Source: Pedosphaera sp. (GTDB lineage: Bacteria > Verrucomicrobiota > Verrucomicrobiia > Limisphaerales > Pedosphaeraceae). From it: a stretch of 12,447 bases of DNA. The notes below the pieces were generated by a model that did not search any database, was not told where the DNA came from, and saw only the letters and a program-made list of their open reading frames with translations. The position numbers were made by a program, and so were the translations under genes. Positions 1 through 7,140 of this stretch are shown one piece after another. The DNA is taken from NCBI GenBank assembly GCA_028293465.1, contig JAQGOT010000441.1, forward strand, positions 1 to 12,447, read 5' to 3'. The first letter of the stretch is position 1. Every line of letters begins with the position of its first letter.

Positions 1-706
1 TGACCGTCGCCCCAAGAATGCCGATGGCGAGGTAAAGCATCTCCTTGTTTTGGATGATCTCGAATTTAGGCACGAAGCCGCCCAGAACCGCGGCTGCGTC
101 CGGCCGCGAGAAAATGATTTCGGCCATAAAACACGCACCGATGGTCAGGATCAGGGTGACCACGAGGGCTTCGATGTATCGGAATCCCTTGTTTTGAAGA
201 TACATCACGGCCAGCACATCCAAGGTGGTCAGGCAGACACCCCAGATCAAGGGAAGTTTGAACAATAGATTTAGGGCGATGGCTGACCCGATCACCTCCG
301 CCAGGTCGCAGGCACAAATGGCGACTTCGCACAATGCCCATAGCGAAATTGCCACCGGTTTGGAATAGTGGTCCCGGCAGGCTTGCGCGAGGTCGCGCCC
401 GGTGACAATCCCCAACCGCGCACAAAGCGATTGCAGCAGAATCGCCATCAGATTGGAAAGGAGAACAACGCTGAGCAGCGTATAGCCAAATTGAGAACCG
501 CCGGCGAGGTCAGTGGCCCAGTTACCCGGATCCATATAGCCAACTGCCACCAGATACCCAGGACCCGAGAAGGCCAGCATTTTGCGCCAGAAACTCAGGT
601 TTTTTGGAATTGGGACAGTACGATGCACCTCCTGCAGACTGGGAGCGTGATTGGGAAGCCGCCAGCCGTCATTCGCGCCAGAAGATGCCGGATAGTCCGT
701 CTTCAT
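1..706 (-). CDS. mntH: Nramp-family divalent metal transporter (MntH-like), C-terminus cut by window edge
   Basis: Inner-membrane, probably proton-coupled importer of Mn2+/Fe2+. I translated the minus strand from the ATG at 706-704 and obtained 235 residues open to the window edge. The first transmembrane segment carries the Nramp metal-binding signature DPGN at residues 59-62 (context MDPGNWATDLAGGSQFGY). A second family block, CDLAEVIGSAIALNLLF, sits at 133-149. The visible end, ILGATV, is where the family normally runs into the MPH motif of the sixth helix, which lies outside the window. Residues 1-40 are a cytoplasmic tail with the pattern LQEVHRTVPIP, usual in this subfamily. No other ATG, GTG or TTG lies between the upstream in-frame TAA and this ATG, so the start is firm although no Shine-Dalgarno sequence is visible. 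Family is near certain; the metal preference is inferred. Confidence 0.93.
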   Translation of the reverse strand, partial: MKTDYPASSGANDGWRLPNHAPSLQEVHRTVPIPKNLSFWRKMLAFSGPGYLVAVGYMDPGNWATDLAGGSQFGYTLLSVVLLSNLMAILLQSLCARLGIVTGRDLAQACRDHYSKPVAISLWALCEVAICACDLAEVIGSAIALNLLFKLPLIWGVCLTTLDVLAVMYLQNKGFRYIEALVVTLILTIGACFMAEIIFSRPDAAAVLGGFVPKFEIIQNKEMLYLAIGILGATV

Positions 707-840
707 GACTGGGTGAGGGTGGGGGAGTTGGGGAGCGTTCGCTTGGACGGAATTAATGTCCTGCGGTTTCGCTGCCGAACTAATATTTTAGCGTAATTCA
801 TTGCCGTGGGATTGCGCGACTGCAACCTGACCACTCATTT

Positions 841-868
841 AAATTAGCACAGCAAATGTTTGGGTCAA
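841..868 (-). promoter_or_regulatory. Candidate sigma70-type promoter for mntH
   Basis: On the minus strand TTGACC (863-868, five of six matches to the -35 consensus) is followed after 16 bases by TAATTT (841-846, a weak -10). This would give a leader of about 125 bases before the mntH ATG. The -10 match is poor, so this is only a candidate. Confidence 0.35.
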
Positions 869-877
869 TAAATAAAG

Positions 878-892
878 TTAGGCTTACCTATA
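878..892. promoter_or_regulatory. Possible DtxR/MntR-type operator upstream of mntH
   Basis: The sequence TTAGGCTTACCTATA contains the inverted repeat TAGG-CTTA-CCTA (879-890). It resembles half-sites of DtxR/IdeR-type boxes (TTAGG...CCTAA). It lies just upstream of the candidate -35 element of mntH. Only four base pairs are symmetric, so chance is a real alternative. Confidence 0.25.
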
Positions 893-1019
893 TATTAGAA
901 TCGTCCCATATCTGTCGAAGAGTACGTGAAATCGTATGATCTTGGCCAGCACAGCCCGGGGCGGGCGAGCACATAATTCCCTGGTTGAGTTCCGCTGCCG
1001 CAAGCCGGTCAGGTATTGG

Positions 1020-1039
1020 TGGACGGCACTGCCCGTCCA
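1020..1039. repeat. Small hairpin just upstream of the DUF971 gene
   Basis: TGGACGG (1020-1026) and CCGTCCA (1033-1039) form a perfect 7-base-pair stem with a 6-base loop, ending 15 bases before the ATG at 1055. There is no T-tract on either side, so it is not an intrinsic terminator. It could structure the leader of the small gene, or be chance. Confidence 0.35.
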
Positions 1040-1054
1040 GCGGTAATTTAAGGC

Positions 1055-1357
1055 ATGCGACCACTGGACATTCAACCGATAGGCGATGAATTGGCTGTAA
1101 AATGGGAAGATGGCGGCGAGACTTTTGTGCCACTGGAAAAACTGCGGCGGCACTGCCCTTGCGCTGGCTGCAAAGGGGAGGTGGACATCATGGGCAATGT
1201 CTACAAGGGGCCCGACAAGGCCTTGCCCGCGGCGGCTTTCAAATTACTGCGTGTGACGAACGTGGGCAGCTATGCGATCCAGCCCATCTGGGGCGATGGA
1301 CATGCCACCGGGATTTATTCCTTCGACTACTTGCGCAAAGTTGCCGATGCGCCGTAA
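1055..1357 (+). CDS. DUF971 / GBBH-like N-terminal domain protein
   Basis: A 100-residue protein made of one DUF971 domain (PF06155, the fold found at the N-terminus of gamma-butyrobetaine hydroxylase). It shows the usual order: a short N-terminal strand pair (IQPIGDELAVKWEDG), the 'PLEKLRRHCPCAGCKGE' segment at about 27-42, then LLRVTNVGSYAIQPIWGDGH and a terminal GIYSFDYLRKVA. Stand-alone family members occur next to Mrp/ApbC iron-sulfur carriers or alone, and their biochemical role is not settled. Two cysteines (CPCAGC includes three, at 34, 36 and 39) could bind metal, but that is inference. It is transcribed away from mntH and converges on the secretin gene. There is no good Shine-Dalgarno sequence; the start matches the usual family length. 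Confidence 0.85.
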   Translation: MRPLDIQPIGDELAVKWEDGGETFVPLEKLRRHCPCAGCKGEVDIMGNVYKGPDKALPAAAFKLLRVTNVGSYAIQPIWGDGHATGIYSFDYLRKVADAP

Positions 1358-1376
1358 TAAGTTGCGAACGGGACCC

Positions 1377-1416
1377 GCAAAAGAAAAAACCACCGCCCCA
1401 GCACAGGGCGGTGGTT
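1377..1416 (-). terminator. Intrinsic terminator of the pilus/secretin block
   Basis: A perfect 11-base-pair stem, AACCACCGCCC (1388-1398) and GGGCGGTGGTT (1406-1416), has a 7-base loop. Read on the minus strand it is followed by GTTTTTTCTTTTG, a good T-tract, 20 bases beyond the secretin stop codon. On the plus strand the stem is followed by GCAAAAGG, so it terminates the minus-strand secretin transcript well but the plus-strand DUF971 gene poorly or not at all. Confidence 0.88.
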
Positions 1417-1435
1417 GCAAAAGGGCGGGGACGAT

Positions 1436-3271
1436 TTACTTCACATCCGGAAACTTGGCATCTTCAACCTTCTGAGCGTCAGTCTTTTTCCCCATCAGCT
1501 TGCTCCAATCCTGCGGCTTGCCGCTGTCCCAAGCACCAAAATCGCTGGTTTTATCGTCCGGAGCCTTGCTCTTGAGAAAATCAGTCTGAGTGGGCTGAAA
1601 ATCTTCGCTTTGCACAATGGTAGGCGTTATGAAGATGATGAGGTTCCTCTTGTCCTGACTCTTCGACTCCTGGCGGAAGAGGTGGCCCAGGAGCGGGATG
1701 TCACCCAAGAGCGGCACTTTGATGTTCCCGACGGCAGTCGCATCGCTTACTAGTCCACCCATCACCAAGGTGTTACCGCTGGGGATGAGCACCTGGGTTT
1801 CAATGCGGCGGATGTCGAAAATATCCGCTTGGCTGACCACACCCGCCACAGTTTTGGTGGCAACACCGGCGACATCGGACACTTCGGGCACAACCTTCAA
1901 CTGAATCGTGTTGTTGGCCGAGATGCGAGGCGTGACTTGCAGGATCGTGCCCACGTTCGTGTAGCTGACTTGAGATCCACCGGGCGAGCCTTGAGTGCCG
2001 GCAGTTGTCGCGAAGATCGGCTGCGCCCGGGTTACGGAGAGTGTCGCCATCTGATTATCTAACGTAACTGCACGAGGAGTCGAAAGAATCCGCGCATCCG
2101 TATCCTTGTTCAGGAAAGACAACACGGCGCTGACGCCATCTGCATTCAAGAAGAAGGTGCTCGGAAACACTCCACTGGCGGAGTTGGCCGTGAACATCGA
2201 TTGGCTGGGGTTAAGTATTCGGCTTAAGACTTCCGGCTTGTCCGGCGTCCCTGCCGTGGCAGGTGTGCCAGGAGTACCCGGGATGTTGTGGGCCGGGTCT
2301 CCAGGAGTACCCGGGATGGCAGGTGTGCCAGGCGTGCCTGGGGAAAACGCTTGTGCGATCGCCGGGTTATTACCCAAACGGATTTGTTGAGCCGCAAAGG
2401 TGCCGGACCAATCAATGCCTTTTGAAGTGCTTGGGCTCTTTGACGTTTCGACCAGTTTCGCTTCAATCAGGACCTGCTTCGTCGGGGTATCCAGTTGCGC
2501 CACCACCTTGTTCACCTCGATCTGTTCTTTCTCGGTAGCCAAAAGCACCAATTGAGCCGTGCGCGTATCCGCCACCACTTTGCTCCGTTTGTCAACCAAA
2601 GCCGTTTGGATGCTCACGAGCATGTTTGTGGGGTCAGCGTATTTCAACTGGATAATGCTTGAGACCAGCGGATCCGGCGCGGCGGGATCCTTGACGGTAA
2701 TGCGCGCAATTTTGGTTTTGGGATCTTCCACAATGGTGAGATTGTAGTTGTTCAACACGGCGGTCAGCGCCTGATCGGGTGTCAAGTTCTCCCAGCGCAA
2801 AGAAACCATGGGTTGGGGGACCGGGCGGCCATCCGGGCCGATGCCACCGTAGTTGATTTTGGGATCGAGCATGTAATTCAGACTGGCCTGACGCGCCAGG
2901 TTTTTGATTGCGTCGGTCAGGGGCACTTCATCCATCACGATCAGCGGGATGACGGCATTGGGATCGCGCGCGGCATTGGTGGCGGCCGGAGCCGGGGTGG
3001 CTTCGGGAGCCGCCGGTGCTGCCGGGGTGGGGACGGCCACCGGCGCAGTGCTGGCCGTCGGAGTCGGAGTGGCTTCCGGTGTGGCGGCTGATGTGGCTTC
3101 CGCCGTGGCGGTTGGTGCGGCGGCTGCGTCCGCAGGTGCGGAGTTGGTGGCCGTGGCGGTGCTCGCAGCGGAAGGCTGTTTGTCTGCGGTGGGGACATCC
3201 GTTTGCGCCAGGGTGGCCAGGCTGCTGGCAAGGAGCCCGGCGAGACTCAGGACGATGAGGTTACGTTTCAT
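1436..3271 (-). CDS. pilQ: Type IV pilus secretin, PilQ/GspD family, with a collagen-like insertion
   Basis: An outer-membrane secretin, 611 residues, that would form the gated multimeric channel through which the pilus emerges. A signal peptide spans about 1-22 (MKRN, hydrophobic core, ATLAQ). Residues 23-105 are an Ala/Thr/Pro-rich linker. An STN/N0-like domain lies at about 106-195 (IPLIVMDEVPLTDAIKNLARQ), then an N1/NolW-type domain at about 203-270 (IIQLKYADPTNM...TEKEQIEVNKVVAQLD). The secretin domain runs about 275-565, with LSTPRAVTLDNQMA, the VPLLGDIPLLGHLF motif (519-532) and the closing strand NLIIFITPTIV (553-563). Residues 311-346 are a Gly-Thr-Pro insertion. A charged tail of about 45 residues follows the barrel. 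I see no AMIN domain of the kind common in proteobacterial PilQ. The pilMNO genes on the same strand favour PilQ over GspD. The ATG at 3271 directly precedes the signal peptide; there is no Shine-Dalgarno sequence. Confidence 0.92.
   Translation of the reverse strand: MKRNLIVLSLAGLLASSLATLAQTDVPTADKQPSAASTATATNSAPADAAAAPTATAEATSAATPEATPTPTASTAPVAVPTPAAPAAPEATPAPAATNAARDPNAVIPLIVMDEVPLTDAIKNLARQASLNYMLDPKINYGGIGPDGRPVPQPMVSLRWENLTPDQALTAVLNNYNLTIVEDPKTKIARITVKDPAAPDPLVSSIIQLKYADPTNMLVSIQTALVDKRSKVVADTRTAQLVLLATEKEQIEVNKVVAQLDTPTKQVLIEAKLVETSKSPSTSKGIDWSGTFAAQQIRLGNNPAIAQAFSPGTPGTPAIPGTPGDPAHNIPGTPGTPATAGTPDKPEVLSRILNPSQSMFTANSASGVFPSTFFLNADGVSAVLSFLNKDTDARILSTPRAVTLDNQMATLSVTRAQPIFATTAGTQGSPGGSQVSYTNVGTILQVTPRISANNTIQLKVVPEVSDVAGVATKTVAGVVSQADIFDIRRIETQVLIPSGNTLVMGGLVSDATAVGNIKVPLLGDIPLLGHLFRQESKSQDKRNLIIFITPTIVQSEDFQPTQTDFLKSKAPDDKTSDFGAWDSGKPQDWSKLMGKKTDAQKVEDAKFPDVK
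2234..2341 (-). repeat. Collagen-like Gly-Thr-Pro repeat inside the secretin gene
   Basis: Codes residues 311-346 of the secretin: repeated PGTPGTP, PGTPGDP and AGTPDKP units. In the DNA, CCAGGAGTACCCGGGATG occurs twice without mismatch (2268-2285 and 2301-2318, offset 33 bases). TGGCAGGTGTGCCAGG also occurs twice (2257-2272 and 2317-2332, offset 60). All offsets are multiples of three, so gain or loss of units would keep the reading frame. The near-identity at DNA level suggests recent or continuing duplication. Confidence 0.85.
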
Positions 3272-3678
3272 TTTTAGTGTGCTGTTTTGTTCCGACTATG
3301 CATTGGCCTTACGCAGGCCAAGTTTGTCTAAGTGAGTTTTAGCAGCAAAGGTGCCAACCGGATTAACCGCTTGAAAACGGCTTGTTTCTTGAGGAAATGC
3401 CCACTCTCCCAGCGGCCTTGTCCCGTCTTTAGACAGGAGGCCGAGCGGGTGACGAAGTAGGGATGAGCGGGCGGAGGAATCCGATTCAGAGCGTGGCAAG
3501 CTCGGCGTAAATGCAACCGGAAGCCGTGCGGATTGCTGATGGCGGCAGCCCGGGCGGGGTGCTTTGAATTTTTGTCTGGGTGGGTCATTGAGCGGTTTGT
3601 TCAAAGCGCCGGCTGATCGAAGCGGGAACATGGATGGGAACCAACCTGACGGTCGCCGCCCGGTCGGGGCCAAGCGGG
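3272..3678. other. 407-base stretch between protease and secretin genes
   Basis: No convincing gene. On the minus strand a 128-codon frame runs 3682-3296; its ATG overlaps the protease stop as ATGA and it ends 24 bases before the secretin ATG. Its product is Arg/Pro/Ser-rich with no recognisable domain, and a second minus-strand frame (3588-3328) is also open, as expected in GC-rich non-coding DNA. I treat the stretch as a leader or spacer, possibly an interspersed repeat, holding the secretin promoter. No clear terminator for the protease gene is visible. Confidence 0.5.
3303..3321. repeat. Palindrome in the secretin leader
   Basis: TTGGCCT (3303-3309) and AGGCCAA (3315-3321) form a perfect 7-base-pair inverted repeat with a 5-base centre, 32 bases upstream of the secretin ATG. 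It has no T-tract. It could be an operator or a leader hairpin controlling secretin synthesis; chance cannot be excluded. Confidence 0.4.
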
Positions 3679-6600
3679 TCATGGCCCGACCAGTTTCACG
3701 CGGTAGAAGCGCCGGAGAACATTGGTGGGCGTGTCCAGGAAGTTTGTGGTTGTTCCATTCGTGAGCGTGAGCAAAGCCAGGGGTTGCCAGGTGAGCAGAT
3801 CCGTCGAGACTTGGATTTCATACGCCGATCCCGCCGTCCCGGTAAAGGTAAATTGAAACTGGCCATTGCCGAAATGCTGGAGACCGCCAGGTTGCACCAC
3901 GGGTGGCACGGGGGCAACCACGGTCAGAGTCGCGGGCGAACTCGTGACCGTCCCGAGCGCATTGCTAACCAAGCAGGTGAACTGGGTGCCGGAATCGGAC
4001 ACCTGCACGTTGCTCAAGGTGTAGCTTGATCCCGTGGCTCCAGCGATGAACGCGCCGGTGCGCTGCCAGAAATAGCCCAAGGGCGCCGAACCGCCGGCAA
4101 CGACGCTGAAAGTGACTGAGGCACCCGCGTTGGTTGTGAGACTCTGCGGTTGGCCGGTGATGAGCGGCAATGACGATCCTGCGGCAGCTACTGTGAAGGG
4201 GTTGCTCAGACCAGAGTGCCCGGAGCCGTCATCCGCCTTCAGGAGCATGTTGGTGCCGGCTTGCGGCACGGTGACGTTGCCCGTCCAGATGCCGTTGACA
4301 CAAGGCCCGGAACCCGACGGGCTGACGGCAAAGGGTAGGAAGCTCGCAACGGTGTAACGCAGGCCAACCAGGCATTTGAGCGGAGTGGCGACTCGAATCG
4401 CGGGAAAATCATCACCAATGGCAAAATAACTCAGCCCATTCGTGCCATCGGCAAAAAGATGGTAAAAGTTTGTGCTCCAATAAAACGCGGTGCCTGCGGG
4501 ATAAGTGACGCCCACCCGATACGGGATGCCATGGGAGAGTGTGATGGGTGTTGCCAGTGGCGTCTCGACCCAGGTGCCGGGCACACTGACCACATTCTGG
4601 CTGGCCAGCAACACCCCGGTATCAGTCCAGATCGAGACCTTCTTGCCATAATAATGGCGCACATGAGTTACCCGGATGTCAGCGTTCGGGGTGAAGGCAT
4701 AGCCGTCGGTATAGCCGCCGCCAGAGTCGGTGCCGGAGGGCGAAAGGGATCCCGGAATGATATTGGTGGCCAGCCCGCCAGCAACGAGACCATTCAGTGC
4801 GAGCGTTCCGGTGAAATTGGTTACGGTCGCATTGGCCTCGTCCTGGGCCGTGACCGTTGCGACAAACGGGCCGTTGACAGTTTGCGTTGAGGCGATCGTG
4901 CTCCACGTGAAATGGTCCACCTGCGGTATGTGAGGCACGGCCGCCAAAACCAGACCTGCCATCACGATGCCGTAACCAGAATCCCGGTCCCAACCGAGCC
5001 CCTCTATGTCCAACGCGGTACTCGTCAAGGCATTGCGCATTTGGTTCGGGGTGAGCGTTGGGTTGGACGACTTCAGCAGCGCAGCGATGGCCGCTGCATG
5101 GGGCGCCGCGGCTGAGGTGCCGTAAAATGACTCGAATCCCGGGACGCTGGTACTCACGCCATCTGCCGCTGCGAGATCGGGCTTCGGGCGAACGCTGCCG
5201 CCAGTGGATGAAAAGTTACCCGGGGTGATGGCGATGCCGTTGACATCAAAAAACACGCGCCGTGGACCATCGGAACTGAAGTATTCGACCGGATTGCTCG
5301 ACCCGGAGACAAATGCGTTGGGATAGACCTGCGGCGCTCCAACCGCAGCCACGCAAAATGCATTTGTGGCACAAGCGTGGCCCCGCGTGTTGCCCTGGGT
5401 GGCGACCGCCAACCGGCCCCCTTCGGTATCCAGGTGCAAAAATCGACTCGCCCCGCTGTAAAGAACGACCACGAGCCGTTCGTCAGCGTTGACCGCACTA
5501 CTGAGAGTTTCATATGGATCTTGCAATCCGGTTTGGCTGTCGTCTGACCGGTCGAGCACCACGGTCCCAGAGGCATCCAGCAGATAAAGGTCATAATCGT
5601 TACCGGCCGCGCCAAGCGGATCGGACCAGAACAAATCCACGGAAATACTATTTGGGTCGGTGATGGTGTTGTAAGGTGCTCCACCAAACCTATGGATGCG
5701 CCCTTGAATCAAGCTGTTTGTACCACCATCGAAAAAATCCCCCTCCCAAGTGCCTGATTGGTTTCTATCGGCATGACCGGCGTTCCCGGCCGAGGAGAAG
5801 TAGAGCGCGCCACTGGCGGTCACATCGTTCACCGCTTGCGCGATGACTCCGTCCTGAAATGGCGATTCATTGAAGTAACCAACATCATCAACAATGATGT
5901 CGCAGCCTTGGTTTCGTAACGCCCGAATATTGTTCGCAAATGCGGTTGGTCCATCGAACGCCGTTGCGAAAAACAATGTGGCGCCAGGGGCCAGGTCGTG
6001 AATAATTTCCAGCATCGCAGTGCCTTCGCCTGCCCCGGAACCGCCCTGCCCGGATAGCACCGTCACGTTCTCCAAATTGCCGGACGCTTGGGATTGCGAG
6101 AGGAAGTCAACGCTATCCGAGAGAACACCCACTTTTACTCCGGCTCCGCTTACAGCGTAAGTGCTTCGCGCCCCGATGGCGCGATGCGTCGTATCCCCTT
6201 CCGAATCCACACTCCCGGCATTAAAGGAAGCCTTTGCCGCCGGCCTGATGAACGTCACCTCTTCCCGCGAGGCCAAGGGGTTCATTTGGGGCAGCGGAAC
6301 CCAGGCCCGAATCGCATCATACTGGGCGAAGCTGTTCACCACCTTGCCGTCGAGCGCGGCGATCTCGGTCAACAGGTCATCCGTGACCCGGGCTTTAATA
6401 TCCACCAAGACCCGGCCTTCACTGTCTGAATCCACCTTGACCCGAAGCTTGGTGAGGCCGTCTGCGATCGGTTGCCCGCGTTGCATCCGTCCTGCATCCA
6501 GCAGCTTGGAAGCGATTTTCTGTTCAACCAGTGTGCGGGCCGCTTTTTCTTCCTGCAGCGCGTGGATTTGTCGGAGGACGCTTTGACTGAGTTCCTGGTC

Positions 6601-6900
6601 TGGGGCGGTCAGCAGAGCGGAAGTGGCAGCCAAGGTTGGTCGGTTAACGGCTGGATGTGCGCCGGCGTGGAGCATTCTCATCTTGGGGGCGTTGGTGCTG
6701 GTGGCTGGCATCATGTGGGGCGGGGACTGCGTCAGGCCCAGGGGCTTCCTTGGGGGAGCGAGGTTGGGCGTGCGAATTGAGGACGTGTCGCGGGGTGCCC
6801 ACCGGGTTTGGATGTGCCACGCGAAAAGCAAAACAAAAATGGTAAGGCTAGCAAACAGGATTCTATTTTTTTTCATTTGGGTGGTTTGTTTCTCGGCCAT
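3679..6900 (-). CDS. Large secreted subtilase-fold serine peptidase (S8/S53-like, Asp/Glu/Ser) with DUF4082-like, Ig-like and C-terminal domains
   Basis: A 1073-residue exported endopeptidase. A membrane/signal segment lies at about 13-30 (RILFASLTIFVLLFAW); either Met1 or Met9 (6876, MKKNRILF) could be the start. A propeptide-like region follows to about 245. The catalytic domain spans about 250-660: Asp262 in GVLSDSVDF, Glu292 in GEGTAMLEIIHD where subtilisins have His, Asn373 in SAGNAG, and Ser596 in GTSAAAPHAAAIAALL. Asp338/Asp339 (IIVDDVGYF) recall the extra Asp of S53-like enzymes. A beta-rich insertion of about 380-505 (NDYDLYLLDASG) splits this domain. Then come a DUF4082-like beta-sandwich (about 715-815), an Ig-like module (913-994) and a C-terminal domain (995-1073, TDLLTWQPL, ending FYRVKLVGP) that I read as a surface-retention or sorting module. 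It sits on the same strand between pilP-like and pilQ genes. Substrate unknown. Fold is near certain; the triad is inferred from motif alignment. Confidence 0.9.
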   Translation of the reverse strand: MAEKQTTQMKKNRILFASLTIFVLLFAWHIQTRWAPRDTSSIRTPNLAPPRKPLGLTQSPPHMMPATSTNAPKMRMLHAGAHPAVNRPTLAATSALLTAPDQELSQSVLRQIHALQEEKAARTLVEQKIASKLLDAGRMQRGQPIADGLTKLRVKVDSDSEGRVLVDIKARVTDDLLTEIAALDGKVVNSFAQYDAIRAWVPLPQMNPLASREEVTFIRPAAKASFNAGSVDSEGDTTHRAIGARSTYAVSGAGVKVGVLSDSVDFLSQSQASGNLENVTVLSGQGGSGAGEGTAMLEIIHDLAPGATLFFATAFDGPTAFANNIRALRNQGCDIIVDDVGYFNESPFQDGVIAQAVNDVTASGALYFSSAGNAGHADRNQSGTWEGDFFDGGTNSLIQGRIHRFGGAPYNTITDPNSISVDLFWSDPLGAAGNDYDLYLLDASGTVVLDRSDDSQTGLQDPYETLSSAVNADERLVVVLYSGASRFLHLDTEGGRLAVATQGNTRGHACATNAFCVAAVGAPQVYPNAFVSGSSNPVEYFSSDGPRRVFFDVNGIAITPGNFSSTGGSVRPKPDLAAADGVSTSVPGFESFYGTSAAAPHAAAIAALLKSSNPTLTPNQMRNALTSTALDIEGLGWDRDSGYGIVMAGLVLAAVPHIPQVDHFTWSTIASTQTVNGPFVATVTAQDEANATVTNFTGTLALNGLVAGGLATNIIPGSLSPSGTDSGGGYTDGYAFTPNADIRVTHVRHYYGKKVSIWTDTGVLLASQNVVSVPGTWVETPLATPITLSHGIPYRVGVTYPAGTAFYWSTNFYHLFADGTNGLSYFAIGDDFPAIRVATPLKCLVGLRYTVASFLPFAVSPSGSGPCVNGIWTGNVTVPQAGTNMLLKADDGSGHSGLSNPFTVAAAGSSLPLITGQPQSLTTNAGASVTFSVVAGGSAPLGYFWQRTGAFIAGATGSSYTLSNVQVSDSGTQFTCLVSNALGTVTSSPATLTVVAPVPPVVQPGGLQHFGNGQFQFTFTGTAGSAYEIQVSTDLLTWQPLALLTLTNGTTTNFLDTPTNVLRRFYRVKLVGP

Positions 6901-7140
6901 TGACTGAGCTGGGACTGTGGAACGAAAGGCAAACCCTGGTTTTGCGCTTGCACCCGTCCAGCCTGTATTGACACAGATGTAAATTGGGGATTGCGTCGAG
7001 GCTCCTTGAGAGTCCCGCAGTCTAAAACCAAGTCATATTATGATGGCCAGTCGCGCTGATATGTTTGTTCCTCCAATGGTTGGACGCGGTCCGCTGCCAA
7101 ACCCAGGCTTAAAGGAAATGTCGATGGCATCGCATAATGG
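6901..7140. other. Spacer between pilP-like and protease genes
   Basis: 240 bases with no gene. CGCATA (7131-7136) and TATGCG (7146-7151) form a 6-base-pair inverted repeat spanning the pilP-like stop codon, but without a T-tract. I see no clear -35/-10 pair for the protease. Length alone suggests that the protease gene may be transcribed separately from the tightly packed pil genes. Confidence 0.4.

Larger units (their letters stand above)
707..1054. other. Divergent intergenic region between mntH and the DUF971 gene
   Basis: About 350 bases without a convincing gene. It must hold the promoters of both flanking divergent genes. I see a plausible minus-strand promoter, a TAGG/CCTA palindrome and a small hairpin near the plus-strand gene, each listed separately. 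The short minus-strand reading frames entering this region from the DUF971 gene look like shadows. Confidence 0.6.

Noticed and set aside
66..425. Minus-strand 119-codon frame at the window start
   Set aside because: It is a frame shadow of the Nramp transporter, whose true frame runs open from 706 to the window edge with the DPGN motif.
884..1153. Minus-strand frames of 81-89 codons
   Set aside because: They overlap the start of the DUF971 gene in antisense and read into intergenic DNA; no protein-like features.
2257..2332. Regularly spaced repeats that could suggest a CRISPR array
   Set aside because: Units are in frame within the secretin, encode Gly-Thr-Pro motifs, differ in spacing, and are far too few and short.
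2904..3335. Plus-strand frame of 143 codons, rich in Ala, Val and Gly
   Set aside because: It is the antisense of the Ala/Pro/Thr-rich linker and signal peptide of the secretin; the composition follows from the repetitive codons of the real gene.
6929..6946. Short AAACC/GGTTT pairing upstream of the protease
   Set aside because: The loop is too short for the full stem and no T-tract or promoter context supports a function.
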